46,150 nucleotides of DNA from Vitrella brassicaformis (GCA_001179505.1 CDMY01000220.1:1-46150); one strand, 5' to 3'. Numbered from the stretch's first letter, positions 1-12,442 are shown. The notes: generated by a model not told the origin, from the letters alone. Numbers and translations are program-made.

Positions 1-1650
1 TCCCTCTCCCAACCTCACTTTGTCAGATGAGGTCAGATCAGCGCCGCCAGCCGGGAGATGACGACTCGCCTGCTGATCGATATCATCTCGGCAGCCCTTG
101 GTGCACCACACAGGCACTCCGCGCAGCCCTACAGTCGCCAAAAAGAACAGGAGATCGGCAGCCGCTCAGCCTTTAAGCTCGCGGATGTGTGCTGGTCGCA
201 ATTTCCTTTGTCTGATCAGTCTGCCATCTGTCCATCGATTCATGTTGACTAGTTCACTCCATCAACCACGCTGAGCCGCACACATCGCATCTACAGCCCT
301 GCCCATCCCATGGCTGTGAGGGATCCCATCTAAGATATCATTGTGTGTCTGTGGTGTCTACACCGGCCATCAGACAGACCCGTATGCATATCACCCGCCT
401 CGCTCTAACAAACCGCCATCATTACGCGCACACGTCACTCGCACACAGCCACCCTGCCACAGACACCGACAGAGAGCCACAGCGGACGCAGCAGTAGATA
501 AAGACTACACCGCGCCCTTGATTCTGTCTGTCTGAGAGCGAGTCGTGTGGGAGGGTGGGTGCTTGGCACACACCCACACACAGACGGCATGCACAAAAAC
601 AGCTCAACTTGGCTTGGCTATGTATCAATCAGAGGGCTTGGCTATGTGTGGGTGTGGGGGGCGAGGTGAGAGCAAGACAGACAGACAGACTGACTGAGTA
701 CCTAATTGGGTGGTCGATCGGCTGGCTGTCCCACGTGGTGATGCTCGCCTTGACATCCCACGCACAAAAGGAAGACGGGTCAGTACTGACACGCCAGCCA
801 TCCCCTGAGTCCCCCCCAACACACTTACACACAGTCGACAAAAGGTCAAAGAAACACCGACACGCTGACTGACTTCCCCTGCCCCCCCAGTCAATGGAAA
901 ACAAAAGACGGAGAAACGGAGCGATAGACCGACGACGACAAAGAGAACCCCACGACAGACACCACCCACCCACGGCACCCAACCCTCCCTCCATCCGACC
1001 GATTGTATTTGTGTCCATCACACAGTGCCCCTCTCCTCAGCTCTTCAAGGAAGCGGCCAGAGGAAGGCAAACAGCAGTGATGGGCTGACTGGCTGTAGTA
1101 CGACGGCTGTGGGGGCATCAACCCAAACACAACACGCAATGCATTGCAATGCATTGCATTGCATTGCCCCGCCCGGCCCGTCCCGTCCACCGCTGCCCAT
1201 CGATCCCCCGCTACTCCTGAGGAGCGGCGAGGTCAGAGCACCAGGGGACTGACTGACTGACGAGGGCATGCGATGCGCTGCGGTGACAAAAAGACCGACC
1301 GACAAACGACGACAGCCACACCTCTGACCTGTCTGTCTGCCCGTGCCCACGTGACGCAGCAAGCAGAATAAATGGCCTCGCCCAATCAGACAGGCAACAC
1401 ATATAAAATGCCGCACACTACTAGGCGCATACTTGTCTGTCTGTCAGTCAGTCAGTCAGTCAATCTACCTGTGACCTTTGCGAAGGAAAGCCGTCTACCC
1501 GTGCCCGCCTGTCTGCTTGTGTCCGTCGTATCCCTCCTCGCCCATCACTCTGCTGTAGGGGTACCTTGCAGCTGCAGACCACACACACACACCGACATGC
1601 AAAGGTGGCGGCGGTCCCATAGACGATAGACGCGTGAAGACATTGTGAGC
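1..1650. other. Repeat-rich stretch without a supported gene
   Basis: No exon chain with consistent GT-AG junctions and protein-like composition could be built on either strand. The stretch has short CAGT, GACA and TGCAT repeats (for example the GCATT/GCAATG run near 1137-1168). One copy of the TAAGCTCGC motif lies at 174-182, a motif found in several promoters of this window, so an unseen gene start nearby is possible. Confidence 0.5.
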
Positions 1651-2321
1651 ACTCATATAGGCCTCCACTCTCCCAGGCAACTCTGATCTAAGAGACATAC
1701 ACACACGTGTGTGCACACGGATCCGTGTGGCTGTGCGCGTGTGTCTGTCTGTCTGTCTGCGTGAGGTGGTTCTTGATGGTCACCTGGATGAGCAGGGTGT
1801 TCTTCTCGAGCGACTGGGTGCGATGACGCCGGTCGGGGGGCGTCGGGGCGATACACACCTGCACACATACGGATGGACCTAACTTGGATGGACCGAGTTA
1901 CAGAGGGGCGTGTGAACACGTACCATCGTGCACGAAGATGTCCCGCTGCCGCACCTATCACAGACATACCCATTTCTTCATGGCTTCCCACTCTTTGTTC
2001 ACATCGAGCGGCCTCTCCTTCGGCCTAACACAAACAACACACACACACACAGGCAGACACAGAGGCGTCCACAGACACAAGCATGTTATCTGATAGCTGT
2101 TCTGTGCCTGTGCACAGCTGCACGTTACCTGGCGTCAAGTAGGTTCCCTCGGACCCCATTGCACGCACGCCGCTGCTATGGCGAGAGGGAGAGCACCACA
2201 ACGCCCAGATTGCCGGCGCTGCGTGTCGGTGGTGAAGTGGCAGATGCGCTGCCGCACAGCTGCATGCCACACAACGACACACAGACAGCCGGCTGATTCT
2301 GGCCGGTCCCCGTGGCACATC

Positions 2322-2356
<35 letters not shown>

Positions 2357-2791
2357 TGTTGTTCTGGTGAAGTCGACGGCCCTCAGCTGCAGCAGTGTCC
2401 GGCGTCATGACGGCCGCAGACAGACAGACAGACAGACAGACATCTGCAGCACAGCACACAGAGAGATGACAAGCAGCCGTCTTCCATCATTGCGAGGCAT
2501 CAGCCGTCCGTCACTCATTCATTCACTCAGTCACTTATCTGATTGACTCGCCGCATGTGTATCTGTGTTACCGACCTCAGCTGAGAAGGCAAAGTGGACG
2601 CCGGACGACAGATCTCCGCACAGGGCCGTCAGAGGGCTGCGCACCAAGCCGAAAGAGGCCAAAACACTGGAGAACCGATGAGCTTCAGGGTTCGAAGGGT
2701 CAAAGGGTTTCATACCCTTCAACCCTACAAGAGGGCGAATGCGGCGTCTGTGCCGTGTCATAAAGCTGTGCGTCTGTGAGAGTTGACGCAC
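1650..2791 (-). CDS. Possible multi-exon gene, poorly supported
   Basis: Several minus-strand blocks look protein-coding. One at about 2580-2761 begins MTRHRRRIRPLVGLKG and ends at a GT donor near 2576. One at about 1971-2024 reads PKERPLDVNKEWEAMKKW and is bounded by TTAG and GTATGT. One at about 1781-1857 follows a TGTGCAG acceptor. The reading phases of these blocks do not all agree. The (TG)16 run at 2324 also lies on the plus strand, whereas introns of other minus-strand genes here carry CA on the plus strand. I do not recognise the product. This may be a decayed gene, or a gene whose exons I have joined wrongly. Confidence 0.2.
2324..2355. repeat. (TG)16 microsatellite
   Basis: Uninterrupted TG dinucleotide run on the plus strand, the longest perfect one outside an assigned gene. 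It is followed at about 2417-2442 by a (CAGA)n tetranucleotide run. Confidence 0.9.
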
Positions 2792-3013
2792 TCGGCCGAC
2801 AAGAGGGCGAGAGGAATACTCGAATCAGTCATCCTTTCGACTGCTGCGGTGAGATGACGGGCCATTGAGCTGACAGCTCAACAAAAGTGAGGGAGACGAA
2901 TACTCACCTACTCACTGACTGATGCGCTCACTCATCCAGTCGCCTCAATGCGTTCGCCTCTCTCTCTCTGTGTGTCTGTCGGCCCATCGCTGCAGGCGTG
3001 TCGTTGAGGAGTG

Positions 3014-3204
3014 ATGGCGGCCTCCTCATCTGCCGCTGCTGGTGGTGGTGGTGGTGGATTCAGTTCTCTATCTGGTGATCTGTCCATCTGATCATCGAAC
3101 CAGGTGAGCAGCACACAGATCAGTGAGCAGCATGCTTGATGCACACGATCCTCTGTCGGCTCTGTCGCTCTGTGCAGGCTGTCGTCGAGCGCATCATAGC
3201 CCAG
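3014..3204 (+). other. Probable 5' leader with a spliced intron
   Basis: An ATG at 3014 opens a glycine-rich frame that stops at 3089-3091, so it cannot be the main start. A GTGAGC donor at 3104 and a TGTGCAG acceptor ending at 3177 bracket a typical intron. The block before it is therefore best read as 5' UTR with a short upstream frame. If this intron is not removed, translation could instead begin at the ATG at 3139. Confidence 0.45.
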
Positions 3205-4817
3205 ATGCAGCAACCGCAGCAGCAGCAACAGCAGCAGCATCCCTTCTCGTATATCTTCGTCGGCCGCCGCACCTACTACCTCTTCAGCAGCATCAAGGAC
3301 ATCCTGCGGCTGAGGGCCACCTGCACATGGCTGAGAGATCTCTTCGGAGCGGCCCAGCTGAGAGTTCGGCTCAGCCACTCGCTCGGCTCACAGGCGGGGC
3401 TGCGGCGGGCGGTGAATGGGCAGCAGGTGCAGCTGCTGCGGTTCGACGACGACCACTTCGGCGCCCATGATCTGCTGGCGGCTGTGTGTGTGGTGGAGGA
3501 GGGGCCATGGGGCGAGATGGGCGAGGTGATTGAGCTGGCGGTGCAGTGCCGCAACTGTGACCTGCCTGTCATCCTCACAGCCGATGACATCAACACACAC
3601 GCAACCAAAACGGTGAGCCAGCAAACAGAGGGGCGGGGAGGGGAGGGAGAGGGCGTCAATCTCTCTCTGTGTGTCTGTGTGTGTGTTTGTAGGCATATGT
3701 GTCGGCTCCCCGTGTGTTGGCGCAGCTCAAGATGGTCGGCAGCCACTTCCACTTCAGCGACGGCAGCTGCCTGCAGCTCTTCCACCACAATGGTGAGGTG
3801 CGGGCCATCAAAGACCAGCCCGGCCAGCCCGGCTTTCGGCTGGAGGTCGACCCGCCCCTCCCCGCCAACCATCTGTACCGGCAGCACCGGCAGCCACACG
3901 ACCCACCAGTGAATAGCCGCGACATCTACTGGTCCCCCTACCACGTCAGATGGCGCGTGGGTGGTGGCCGGTTCACCCAGGCGTCATTGTCGTCGTTTGC
4001 CAAGTACGTGATCTTCGACCACTTCTAATGGACTCACCACATCGAGAGCACATCGACAACACTCAACAGGTAACACACCAACGGAATCACTCTGGTCGGG
4101 TGGGCACCCACAAGTCGTTTGTTGATGTCTGTTTGTTCAGACGTGTCGGTGGCGGCCGTGTGGATGGCCTGCTGACCGAGTCGCCCCACACACCGGTGGC
4201 CGGCTGCAGCACCACAGTCAGCCGCCGACAGCTGGTGCTCACCGACTGCAGCCACAACTTCGTCGCCTGGATCTTCATCAGCGAATCAGGAAACAACGAC
4301 GGTTCGTGTGACAGAGAGGGCGGGATTGTTAATGGCCAGATGTCACATATTTTCCTTCCCCTTGTCTGCAGTGAGTGTGCGTATCGAGACCACTGAGGCG
4401 GCTGTGTGTGAGAGCGGTTTGTTCAAGCACCGCTTCCCGTTGACCACTCAGCTGGCTCGTGTGGCGTTGGGGGCGGTGGCGCCGTACGTCTTCGACGGAC
4501 TAGTAGAGGGACAGCAGCAGCAGCAGCAGCAGGATGATGACGATGACGATAGCGACGGTACGAGCGCACACACACAAGATGGATGGAAGATGGGCCTTCT
4601 CTCTGTGTGGGTGTGGTCTGCAGATTCCGACAGCGGTGATATCGATAGCGATGAGGGTGACGATATGGACGACGGCAGCGGAGGTACACGGGAAGGACGG
4701 CACAGCCACACACATCACGGAGGCCCTCACATTGGCCTGCATCGCTTTCATTTGTGTGTGTGTCCTGTGCACTCGACAGGTGAAGATGCCGCAGCTGAGG
4801 CGAACAGCGGCGACTGA
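3205..4817 (+). CDS. F-box-like protein with acidic C-terminal tail
   Basis: Chosen start MQQPQ at 3205 leads into a short glutamine run and an F-box-like helical block (RRTYYLFSSIKDILRLRATC), the usual SCF adaptor motif that binds Skp1. Exons are joined by introns at about 3612-3692, 4003-4140 (first stop avoided by a GTACGT donor) and three later short introns, the last three all in phase 1. The middle is a beta-rich region without a family I recognise. The C-terminus has a polyglutamine run followed by aspartate/glutamate-rich segments (DDDDDDSD and DSDEGDDMDD). A ubiquitin-ligase substrate-receptor role is an inference from the F-box-like motif only. The 3' end converges with the F-box gene ending at 6087. 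Confidence 0.65.
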
Positions 4818-6086
4818 TCGATCCATCGACTTGTCAATACTGGTGGGCGAGCAGCGGTGCACACCCTCTGTCACGTGGCTGATGTCGCCCTGGCTGAACA
4901 TGTGTGTGTGTGCGTTGTCAGGGGGTGTCTCTTGGGTGCTGACTGTCATCGTGTCGGTAGCCAATTCGTCTCTCCAAGACACATCGCACACCGCTCACAC
5001 TGTAGACAGACCAGCTGCTGCTGATATGTGACCGAATGGCTGGCTGGCTTACTGTGTGGTCGAGACTTCCATGCCTCTGATGTGTCAGTTCAGGGGGTCT
5101 ATGGCTTCGCTTATTTGCCCGTGCGTCGCTCTTCTCTGTGTGTAGCCCTCTCGCCCTCTGTCCCTCTCTCAGTCTCGCCTTCTGTCTGTATGTCTGAATG
5201 AGATATCCGCCCGTCCTCATGGCCGGCGGCCTGGGGGTGCATCTCGTGCGGTCCTGCCGGCCGATTTTGATGTGATGCTTCGGCCGGTGTGTGAATGTGT
5301 TTGCCTGCCTGGCTGACTCACTGGCCATGCCCCTCTCTCGATGGCTGTGCGGTGGAATGTGTCTGCGTGTGTGTGCCGTGACGGCCGTGGAGTGAACTCA
5401 CTGTGCACACTCAGAGTTCACTCAAAGTCGTCAAGTGACCGACTGAGTTGACCTAGTGAAGTGCTCCCACACACAAATAGGCCGACTGAGACAGTGCCTC
5501 TCCCCACACAGAGAGAGATGCCGCCGACCCCAACCAGCCAGCCAGCCAGCCAGAGAGACAGACAGGCCACTTCACGCTGCCGGCAATCATAGAAGGCGCC
5601 GCGCAGCCCCGCTCACTCGTGAATGAGAAGAACCCGCCGTCCTTAATATGTTGACATGGCCGTCTGGGCGTCCGTGTCGTCTGGGTGTGCACTGCTCACA
5701 CACACAAACCCCAGCCAGCCAGGGGCCAATCGGACGGACAGGATTGTTGAGCTCCGTTGGTGTGCGACAGACCGTTCAAAGGAAAGCCGTCCATCGACCG
5801 ACCGACACGTACGTATGATACGCATCCACATGAACGGGGCAGTGCACAGACATCTGAGTGAAATGCGAGTCGTGCAGCTTTCGACTGGTTGGCACTGTAC
5901 AGGCATTCATAGCTGGTTGCATGAGAGCCACGGACACACCTTTCAGTCACAATCACGTCATGGATGGTCTGTTGTTTAAACCGCACGGACACCCACATAC
6001 ACCACTCGTGGACACACAGAAACGTTCACCCAACACCCAACACACACAGTGTCACGCAGACGAGCATCCATCCATTCATCCATCCA
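4818..6086. other. Convergent intergenic region
   Basis: Lies between two 3' ends. It holds short direct repeats such as (CCAG)n near 5530-5550 and (CATC)n near 6066-6088. I see no exon chain, RNA gene or hairpin that stands out. Confidence 0.6.
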
Positions 6087-9000
6087 TCAAAGACGACTAG
6101 GCAGATCCCCCCTGTCCCCGCTCCCATTCCCCTGTGCACGTGCATGCGACACAGTAGCAGCGAGGCCGATCTCGCCTCCCTCACTGCAACTCACTGGGCC
6201 ATCAATTTGAGTATGAACCCATATATCCCAACACAAATGATATTTGCATTCTTTCACACTGTAGTGCGGTGCGGCCTGCCTGACGCGCTCATCCGCAAAC
6301 GAGCGGAGGTCGGCCAGCTTATCGGCCTCGCTGTACCCCTCCAAACAACTCGCAGGCAGCCCTACATCCAACAACACACTCGCTGGTCGCAGAGCTAACG
6401 ATAACTTGATGAACTCTGCCACGCCTGCCTTGCTCCTGAAAGTTGCTCGCATGAGATAGCGGCAGCCAACCCCTGACAGTCTGTCAGAGGCGTCCGCCGG
6501 CCACGGCCACTCACTCCTCACCCTCCTCACCCCACAACCATCCACAGCAAGGTCGACCAGATCTCGCTGCTCTACAGTGAGATAAGAGAGAAACTCACAG
6601 ACGGCAGCAAGGCTAGACACACTATAGAGGCAGACGCTCTTCAGTGATGTCAGTCCGCCCAGAAGCGGGCTGAGCTTGCTACTGGCGGCACGCAGGTCAG
6701 CCAGGGACAGCAAGAAAAAGGACATGCTCAGGTGCTCGACAGCGGGGAAGCATCGGCTGGTCGCCCCGTTCCTCTCCGTCAACCATGTGGGGATGCTGTC
6801 GATCAATGCCGATGTTCTCGCGTCCTCGTCGGCAAATATGCTGATTCTCCTGGCCTTGTGGAAGATGAGCTTGTCACGCCATGAGTCGTGCAGCGCTGTG
6901 CCACCGAGCTTCAACACAATCTGTGGCATTGGGACACACAGACAGATTGGGACACACACAGACACACAGAGACAGCGCTGCACACCCTCTCTGGTGCACT
7001 CCTTCCCTCCCTCCCTCCCTCCGTGTCTGTGCGTTCCTTACCCCTGTTGCATCGGCCACCAGCTGTCTTGTGATCTCTCCGTAAAGGCCGGGCGCTGGAG
7101 GGGCAATGGCATCGCTGTTGCTGCAGTCGATCGTCAAGCTCTCGCACGACGGTCGCCAATCGAGCTGGCACTTGACGTCGTCCGCCCACCTACGGAATGC
7201 CTCGATGGTGAATGCCACCTGCTGGCCGTAGTCCACACCGATCGAGGCATCCACCACGAAGTCGAGCTTCTTCGGCACCTCTGCAACGGGTAAGCCACAT
7301 ACATGCAAGTCATCTGCCCCCCCTGACTGAAGTGATTGGGTGTTTGTGGTCACGTACCTTTCTTCTCTGGTTGGCTCCAGTGTCGGTTGAGGGTGTCCTT
7401 GAGCTGAGTGAGGCAGCCGAAGTCGATGCCGATCCCGATGCCGGTGACGGTGGTGAGGAAGGGGCACTTGGCGAGGGCATCGAGGAACTTGGCCCACTGG
7501 TCATTGTCGAATTCTATCAGCCAGTCGGCCTCCAGCCGCTCGATCTTGGGCGACTGGCGGAGCAGACGCACCAGGGAGGCGGCATCCTCACTGCGGATGC
7601 AACCGGGGCGGCGCAGTGTGCTGAGTGCCGGGAACCTCCACCCGAGATCACTGCAGACACACAGACGTCGTCCTAAGAGATGAATGACTACGCTATTGCG
7701 TCAACGCTGACTCCCCTCTGTGCGTATCTGATGAGCTTAAGCCCTCCGGCCCAACGGACGTCCAGGTCGGTGACGGATGAGAACACGATGGGCTCGGCAT
7801 CCGACGTCCTTGAGCCGTACATGAAGTCCAGGGTGATCTTCCTGATTGAGTCCTTGTTGGCCCCCAGCAGCTTCGGCACCACAGGCGGGATCCAGGGGAC
7901 ATGAGCCACCTGGGTCTTGCCCTGTACACACACACACACACAGACACAGACGACAGGTCGCGTCCCACCATTTGTGTGTTATCCATTCGTTCATGTGTCC
8001 ACGCCACCTCTCTCACCAAGTGCTTCGTATCCTTGTTCACGTCCCGAATCTTGCTGTAGCTTTCCCCCTCGTCACACGTCATGGTGAAGTGTCGGAATAC
8101 GCCGAAGGTCTCGTCGGTGGCCATCGTGTGGATGTCCTTGTTGACCTTGGCCAGCCGGGCTGCCGTCTTGGTGGTGACGAAGGAGCCCATGTTGCTGAAG
8201 ACGTCCTCAGGCAGACCCGACAGACACGGACGACCGTATTTCTGACACACACATGCAGACATGTGCACACTGGTAGAGGTCATGGTGTCTGCCACTTCTC
8301 TGTGCCAGTCACCTTGGGCTTCTTCATCGGCTTTTTTGTCCGCTCTGCAGGACCACACACATCCACCGACCCACCTGAAGGTACCGTACCACACACACAG
8401 CACAACAAACAAGGCATAGAGCAGTCATGCCGGTGCGGTGCAGACGATCCGATCCATCATTGGGTTGGTGTACCTGCGGCAGCAGCAGCGGCAGCCGGCT
8501 CGACATCTACAGGTCTACGCTTGCTCTCGCCCTCATCACCAGCAGACACCTGGATGAACACAACTCAAAGAAGCAGCACGGATGGGACGCCATCGCCATG
8601 AGCTGAGCTGGTCCACCTGTGTGCGTTGCAGTTTTGCCTGTCCTTACCGCTGTGGATTTCTGTGGTTTGGTGGCAGTCCCAACCACTGCACCGCCCGGCC
8701 TGCTGTCATTGACATTGCTATGCCATCGGAACCCCTTGCCGCCAATGCGCTGACATAGACACACAGAGGAGAGTGATCGGCCAGTGTGAGCCATTCATTC
8801 AGCCGTCATCCCATCCTTACCGCCAGGCCTTTGGTGAGGGCCGAGTCGGTGTCGCTGAGAGTGTTCCGAACGGCTGCCAGACTGTCCGGCTGCCACAGAC
8901 AGCAACACGAAAACACACTGAGTGGTGCTGTTCGGGTGGCTGTGTGGTGCTTCGTGCGGACCTGTGTGGCGTTGTCGCTTTGTAAGGCTATGATGTGGTC

Positions 9001-9323
9001 CGCCCGCTCAGCATCAGAGGCAATCTGAGAGGCGACCTGCACGGCAGAAGAGCCAACAACACAGTGACGTCACTCATGCTGTGTGTGTGGAGCCCTTTTT
9101 CCCCCGCTCACCGACTGTATCTGTTGCAGAAGCTCTCGAGAGCTACCACAGCCATGATCGGCACCCTGCCCGCCGCCCTGCTCACCTGCAGCACACATCG
9201 TCCGGAAGAATAAGGCATGACACACCGTCCATCAGTTGTGTGTGTGGTGATGACGGTGTGACCTGCAGAGGCAGCCGGGCTGTCAGCTTTGTCTATATCC
9301 ATCGGAGCACTGTCTAAGTCCAT
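6087..9323 (-). CDS. Coiled-coil, F-box and leucine-rich-type protein
   Basis: About 12 exons join in phase. The ATG at 9323 (MDLDSAPMDIDKADSP) is followed by a glutamine-rich helical segment (SSRELLQQIQSVASQIASDA) likely to form a coiled coil. A lysine-rich stretch (ERTKKPMKKPK) looks like a nuclear localisation signal. An F-box-like block (LSGLPEDVFSNMGSFVTTKT) comes next, then a long alpha/beta region with leucine-spaced segments (for example LSMSFFLLSLADLRAASS) like degenerate LRRs. The last exon, 6087-6936, is the largest and ends in TGA. The junction at about 7645-7690 implies a very short intron (~41 nt) and is the least certain. A substrate-receptor role in a cullin-RING ligase is inferred from the domain order. 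Introns carry CA on the plus strand, consistent with minus-strand transcription. Confidence 0.7.
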
Positions 9324-9680
9324 CAATCCGCTTTCAGCGCCTCTCCTGACTAACACACCGAATTAACACGAATGACTATTTTGTTTTTCTGCATCTCGTC
9401 TGCCCTGCCTGCCGGCCTGCCTGTCTCCCTTCCTCAGCGTGTCTGTTTGCTTGCCTGTTTGGCTGATGGTCAGCGCCGCTGAGATGAGATGACAGTGATC
9501 AAAACACCGCCCCGCATTCCACTGACATACATCCTTCTCTGCGATAGTCAATCGCCAAAGTGTACTCTCCTTCCTTTCTGAGCTCGCAACGTAAAGGGAA
9601 TGAACATGGGCCTGTCAGCCGCCTCCAGCTGGCTGGTTCGACCAACCAGCCGCCCCGTTTGTATACGGGGACGTGTCTTT

Positions 9681-10148
9681 TCACCTGGCGAAGACCATTG
9701 CCAGGTGCAAAGACATGCCTTCCAGCTGACGTTCCATTGCGAGGTTTGCCTCTTGGACAGTGCTGGGCTGCATGCCGGCGGCCTCCATTCTCCAGAGCAG
9801 CTCTGACGCCTTGTGTCCTGACGCTGATCGATTGATGCACACACAGATACTAAGGATGCTTGGGTTGTCACTAGGTGAATTCACATATTCATCTTTATGT
9901 GCCGAATCCGTATCTGTATCAGGCAGAATAGGGGAGACATGTTCGCCCCCACCCAGACCCACCCACCTGGTCACACAATAGCTGCCTTTTCTTGTCGCAC
10001 TCCAGGGGGCGCCCTTAATATGTGCACAACAAGATGCCCTCTGCTCATCTCTTCTATCCTCCCTTACTCTCTTTCTATGTGTCTCTGTCCATGGATGTCG
10101 TCGCGCTCGTTCTTGAAGCGCCCATCCGAACAGAAGATCGATGAACAT
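9681..10148 (-). CDS. Doubtful small gene with a PPR-like segment
   Basis: An ATG at 10148 opens a frame beginning MFIDLLFGWALQERARR. The same frame, probably after one intron, contains ASELLWRMEAAGMQPSTV, which resembles the second half of a pentatricopeptide repeat, and stops at 9681. One motif is not enough to call an RNA-binding protein. The downstream stretch 9500-9680 also has protein-like composition in another frame. This could be the remnant of a longer gene. Confidence 0.3.
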   Translation of the reverse strand: MFIDLLFGWALQERARRHPWTETHRKRVREDRRDEQRASCCAHIKGAPWSATRKGSYCVTRWVGLGGGEHVSPILPDTDTDSAHKDEYVNSPSDNPSILSICVCINRSASGHKASELLWRMEAAGMQPSTVQEANLAMERQLEGMSLHLAMVFAR

Positions 10149-10191
10149 CAGACAAACATACTGGCTGGCTGATACAGAGCAGCAGGAGCCG

Positions 10192-11138
10192 TTAGTGGAC
10201 AGGGCGGCGTGTGGCTGTTCTTAGTGAGTGACCTTCTTCTCGGCCAAGCCAATGATGAGTGTAGTCCTTGGTGTCTTGAGCCGCATTGAAACAGATCCGT
10301 GAACGCCGCCGCAACCCAACCATACACAGACACCAAACAAAACATGTACACATTCGTCTCTCCACACACACAGACACACACACCTTGCAATGCAGAGCTT
10401 GTCACACGTGTGGCTTACCTTACCGAGGCAGGAGACAGAAGGGAGACAGACACCCCAGTCAGTCAGTTCCTGCCGACCTCCTTGGGCTGGGCGGCATCCG
10501 TTTGGCCAGGCAGGCGAGGCGCTGAACATGGTCACTCACGGGTTACCCGTGAACAGCCGTCAGGATCACCTGCACTCGGTGGGGAGCACATCAACTAACA
10601 GACACACATATCTGTGTGTTCATCCTCTCTTTCTCCCTTCCTGTTGCGTGTGCGGTGAAAAATGCCCACCAACTGAAAGCAGCCGCAGCTTATCGTCCTC
10701 CTCACGGCTGGCGTCCGTCAGGTCTGATGTCAAGTCAAAGCAGCACTTCTACCATCATCATTGTGTGTGCCAAACACGTACCTGAAAGATAGTCCTCGTG
10801 GCGAGCAGCTCCGTTGGCGCCATCGTAACGCGGGTCCCTATATAGCGGCCTGCCTGCATCTGAAGGAGCGTTACGAGCAAACAGGCCAGACAAGCAGAGA
10901 CAGGCACACACAGAGTGGAAGAGATGTGAAGGACAGAATTGAACATGTGTGTGATCCTCTTTCTTGTGTCTGTCTTCACGACGTCGTGCATACCTGCGCG
11001 GGAGGTAATATCGCCGTCACAAATGCAACCGTACAAAGCCTCTACGCCAACAAACGACAAAAGCCCACAAGCAACAAGAGCTAGCGTGCTACACAAACAT
11101 ACATACACATGCATGCATGCACGGTTGGCGGTCTCCAT
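10192..11138 (-). CDS. Predicted secreted small protein
   Basis: ATG at 11138 (METANRACM), with a second Met eight residues on, followed by a hydrophobic signal-peptide-like run (YVCLCSTLALVACGLLSFVG) and a plausible cleavage after VEA. Six exons join cleanly, every intron interrupting the codon after base 1 (phase 1): donors near 10990, 10792, 10665, 10550 and 10434, ending with TAA at 10192. The mature part is hydrophilic, rich in D, R and G, with a few cysteines (YGCICDGD, GCSR, VCLPSVSCLG). I recognise no domain. About 150 residues in total. Secretion or an endomembrane destination is inferred from the N-terminus alone. It is transcribed away from the BTB-TLDc gene at 12443. Confidence 0.55.
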
Positions 11139-12292
11139 TCAGTATATTCTTCATTCATTTTGTGTGCGAGCGTGTGTCTGTGGGGGAGCGAGGAATTAGT
11201 CGGATTGATTTTGATTGAGGAGAGAAGGGGGAAGGCTGGAAGTGCTTGTTGCCGTGGCGTTGAATCCGTTTCCGCAAGTCGGGGCTGGGTTTCGTTACCA
11301 TTTGATTGAGTGTTGCGTAGAAGGCCACGGGGCGATGAGGCGATGGGCTTCGGTCGGGAGGTGAGGAGAAGAGTTTTGGCGCTCTTTTTTGATTCTTTTC
11401 TCTCTCTCCCTCTCTGTTTCACAGAGACAGACGATGGCGACTTGCGCGGACTCGCCTTGTCGACGGCGGCGCTACACACATAATGTGCCCAACTTCGCAA
11501 ATTTATTCCCGCTCACCAGCTGTTTTTTCTTCCTCCTGGAATGGAAAGAAATGTCTGTGCAGCAGCAAAGGCAAAATTAGCGTCAGTACTGACTCAGTGA
11601 GTGTACACAGAACACCTGATCCACTGAATGCTTCATTCACCTGTTGAGGACTCCGTTGAGAAAAGGAGACGGCCATCAAAACAAAACCCCAAAATCTCAT
11701 CTGCACACAAACACGCCAGCACGGCACATGAGATGGCCACAGCAATGAAACGGGCCACGCAGTCATCCTCGGACATCATCCACACACCACACCAGCACCG
11801 CAGCCAACCCAAAGATATGACACGTGTGCTCACCTGAGAGAATGTTCAAAGTTTGAAGACAAAAGAAGGCGTCCGCGCTCTCAGCTGACGCCAGACAGGT
11901 GTCAGGCAGTCACCACCCATTCAGCAGAAGCCAGGGCGCCACCGGCCAAGGCCTCCCTCGCGGCACGGCGGTATAGAGAGGGAGCGGCAGACGACATTCG
12001 GACCAGTTGAGGGGCGACCACATAAGCCAACGATCACTCACCAAGGGAGGAGAGAGCCTCAGGCTGAAGCCACATTCTGACGGGCGGGCGGGTCAGGGGC
12101 GGTCAGGTGGACTCGTCCTCTTCGAAAACGGCGAGCGGAGGGGGCTGCGTGGGCCTCGGGCGGATGGCGCCCGACGATTTCCGCTGAAAAAGGAGAAAAA
12201 ACGAAGAAGATGTGAGGCGAACAGTGAGGAATGAGGAGACCTGGCGTCGAAACTGTCCGCTGCTTCTTTTTTTTGAGAAGACCGTCTCGAGT

Positions 12293-12316
12293 CGGCGAGA
12301 ATTCGAATTCTCGCCG
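12293..12316. promoter_or_regulatory. Perfect 24-bp palindrome
   Basis: Each half reads CGGCGAGAATTC and its exact reverse complement follows directly, with no spacer. It ends about 127 bp before the BTB-TLDc start codon and 13 bp before a CAAGCTCGC motif. A dimeric DNA-binding protein site, or a cruciform or hairpin in the 5' leader, are the obvious readings. Confidence 0.7.
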
Positions 12317-12328
12317 CGATCCTCGCCA

Positions 12329-12337
12329 CAAGCTCGC
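12329..12337 (+). promoter_or_regulatory. CAAGCTCGC promoter motif
   Basis: One of five copies of YAAGCTCGC in the window. This one lies about 106 bp before the BTB-TLDc ATG. Confidence 0.4.
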
Positions 12338-12442
12338 AGGCTTTTGGAAGCAATAGAAGATACTTTCGCAGCCTAGCAAAGCAAGGCCTCGTCATTCATC
12401 AGCAAGGACACGGCAGACACCAGCAGTAAAGCGGCTGACAAG

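Larger units (their letters stand above)
11139..12442. other. Divergent intergenic region
   Basis: Separates the minus-strand secreted-protein gene from the plus-strand BTB-TLDc gene. It is poorer in TG microsatellites than other intergenic DNA. A GTGAGG...TTTCACAG segment at about 11360-11424 looks like an intron and is followed by ATGGCGACTTGC at 11433, but that frame ends after about 49 codons, so an untranslated leader is as likely as a gene. A short minus-strand frame near 11634-11780 contains a hydrophobic run (VARFIAVAISCAVLACLCA), but no further exon joins it. Confidence 0.5.

Noticed and set aside
2417-2442. CAGA/GACA arrays as CRISPR-like repeats
   Set aside because: Pure tetranucleotide microsatellite with no spacers, in a eukaryotic setting.
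11389-11580. Short plus-strand gene beginning ATGGCGACTTGC
   Set aside because: Intron-like segment before it is convincing, but the frame is short, ends in low-complexity sequence and joins no further exon.
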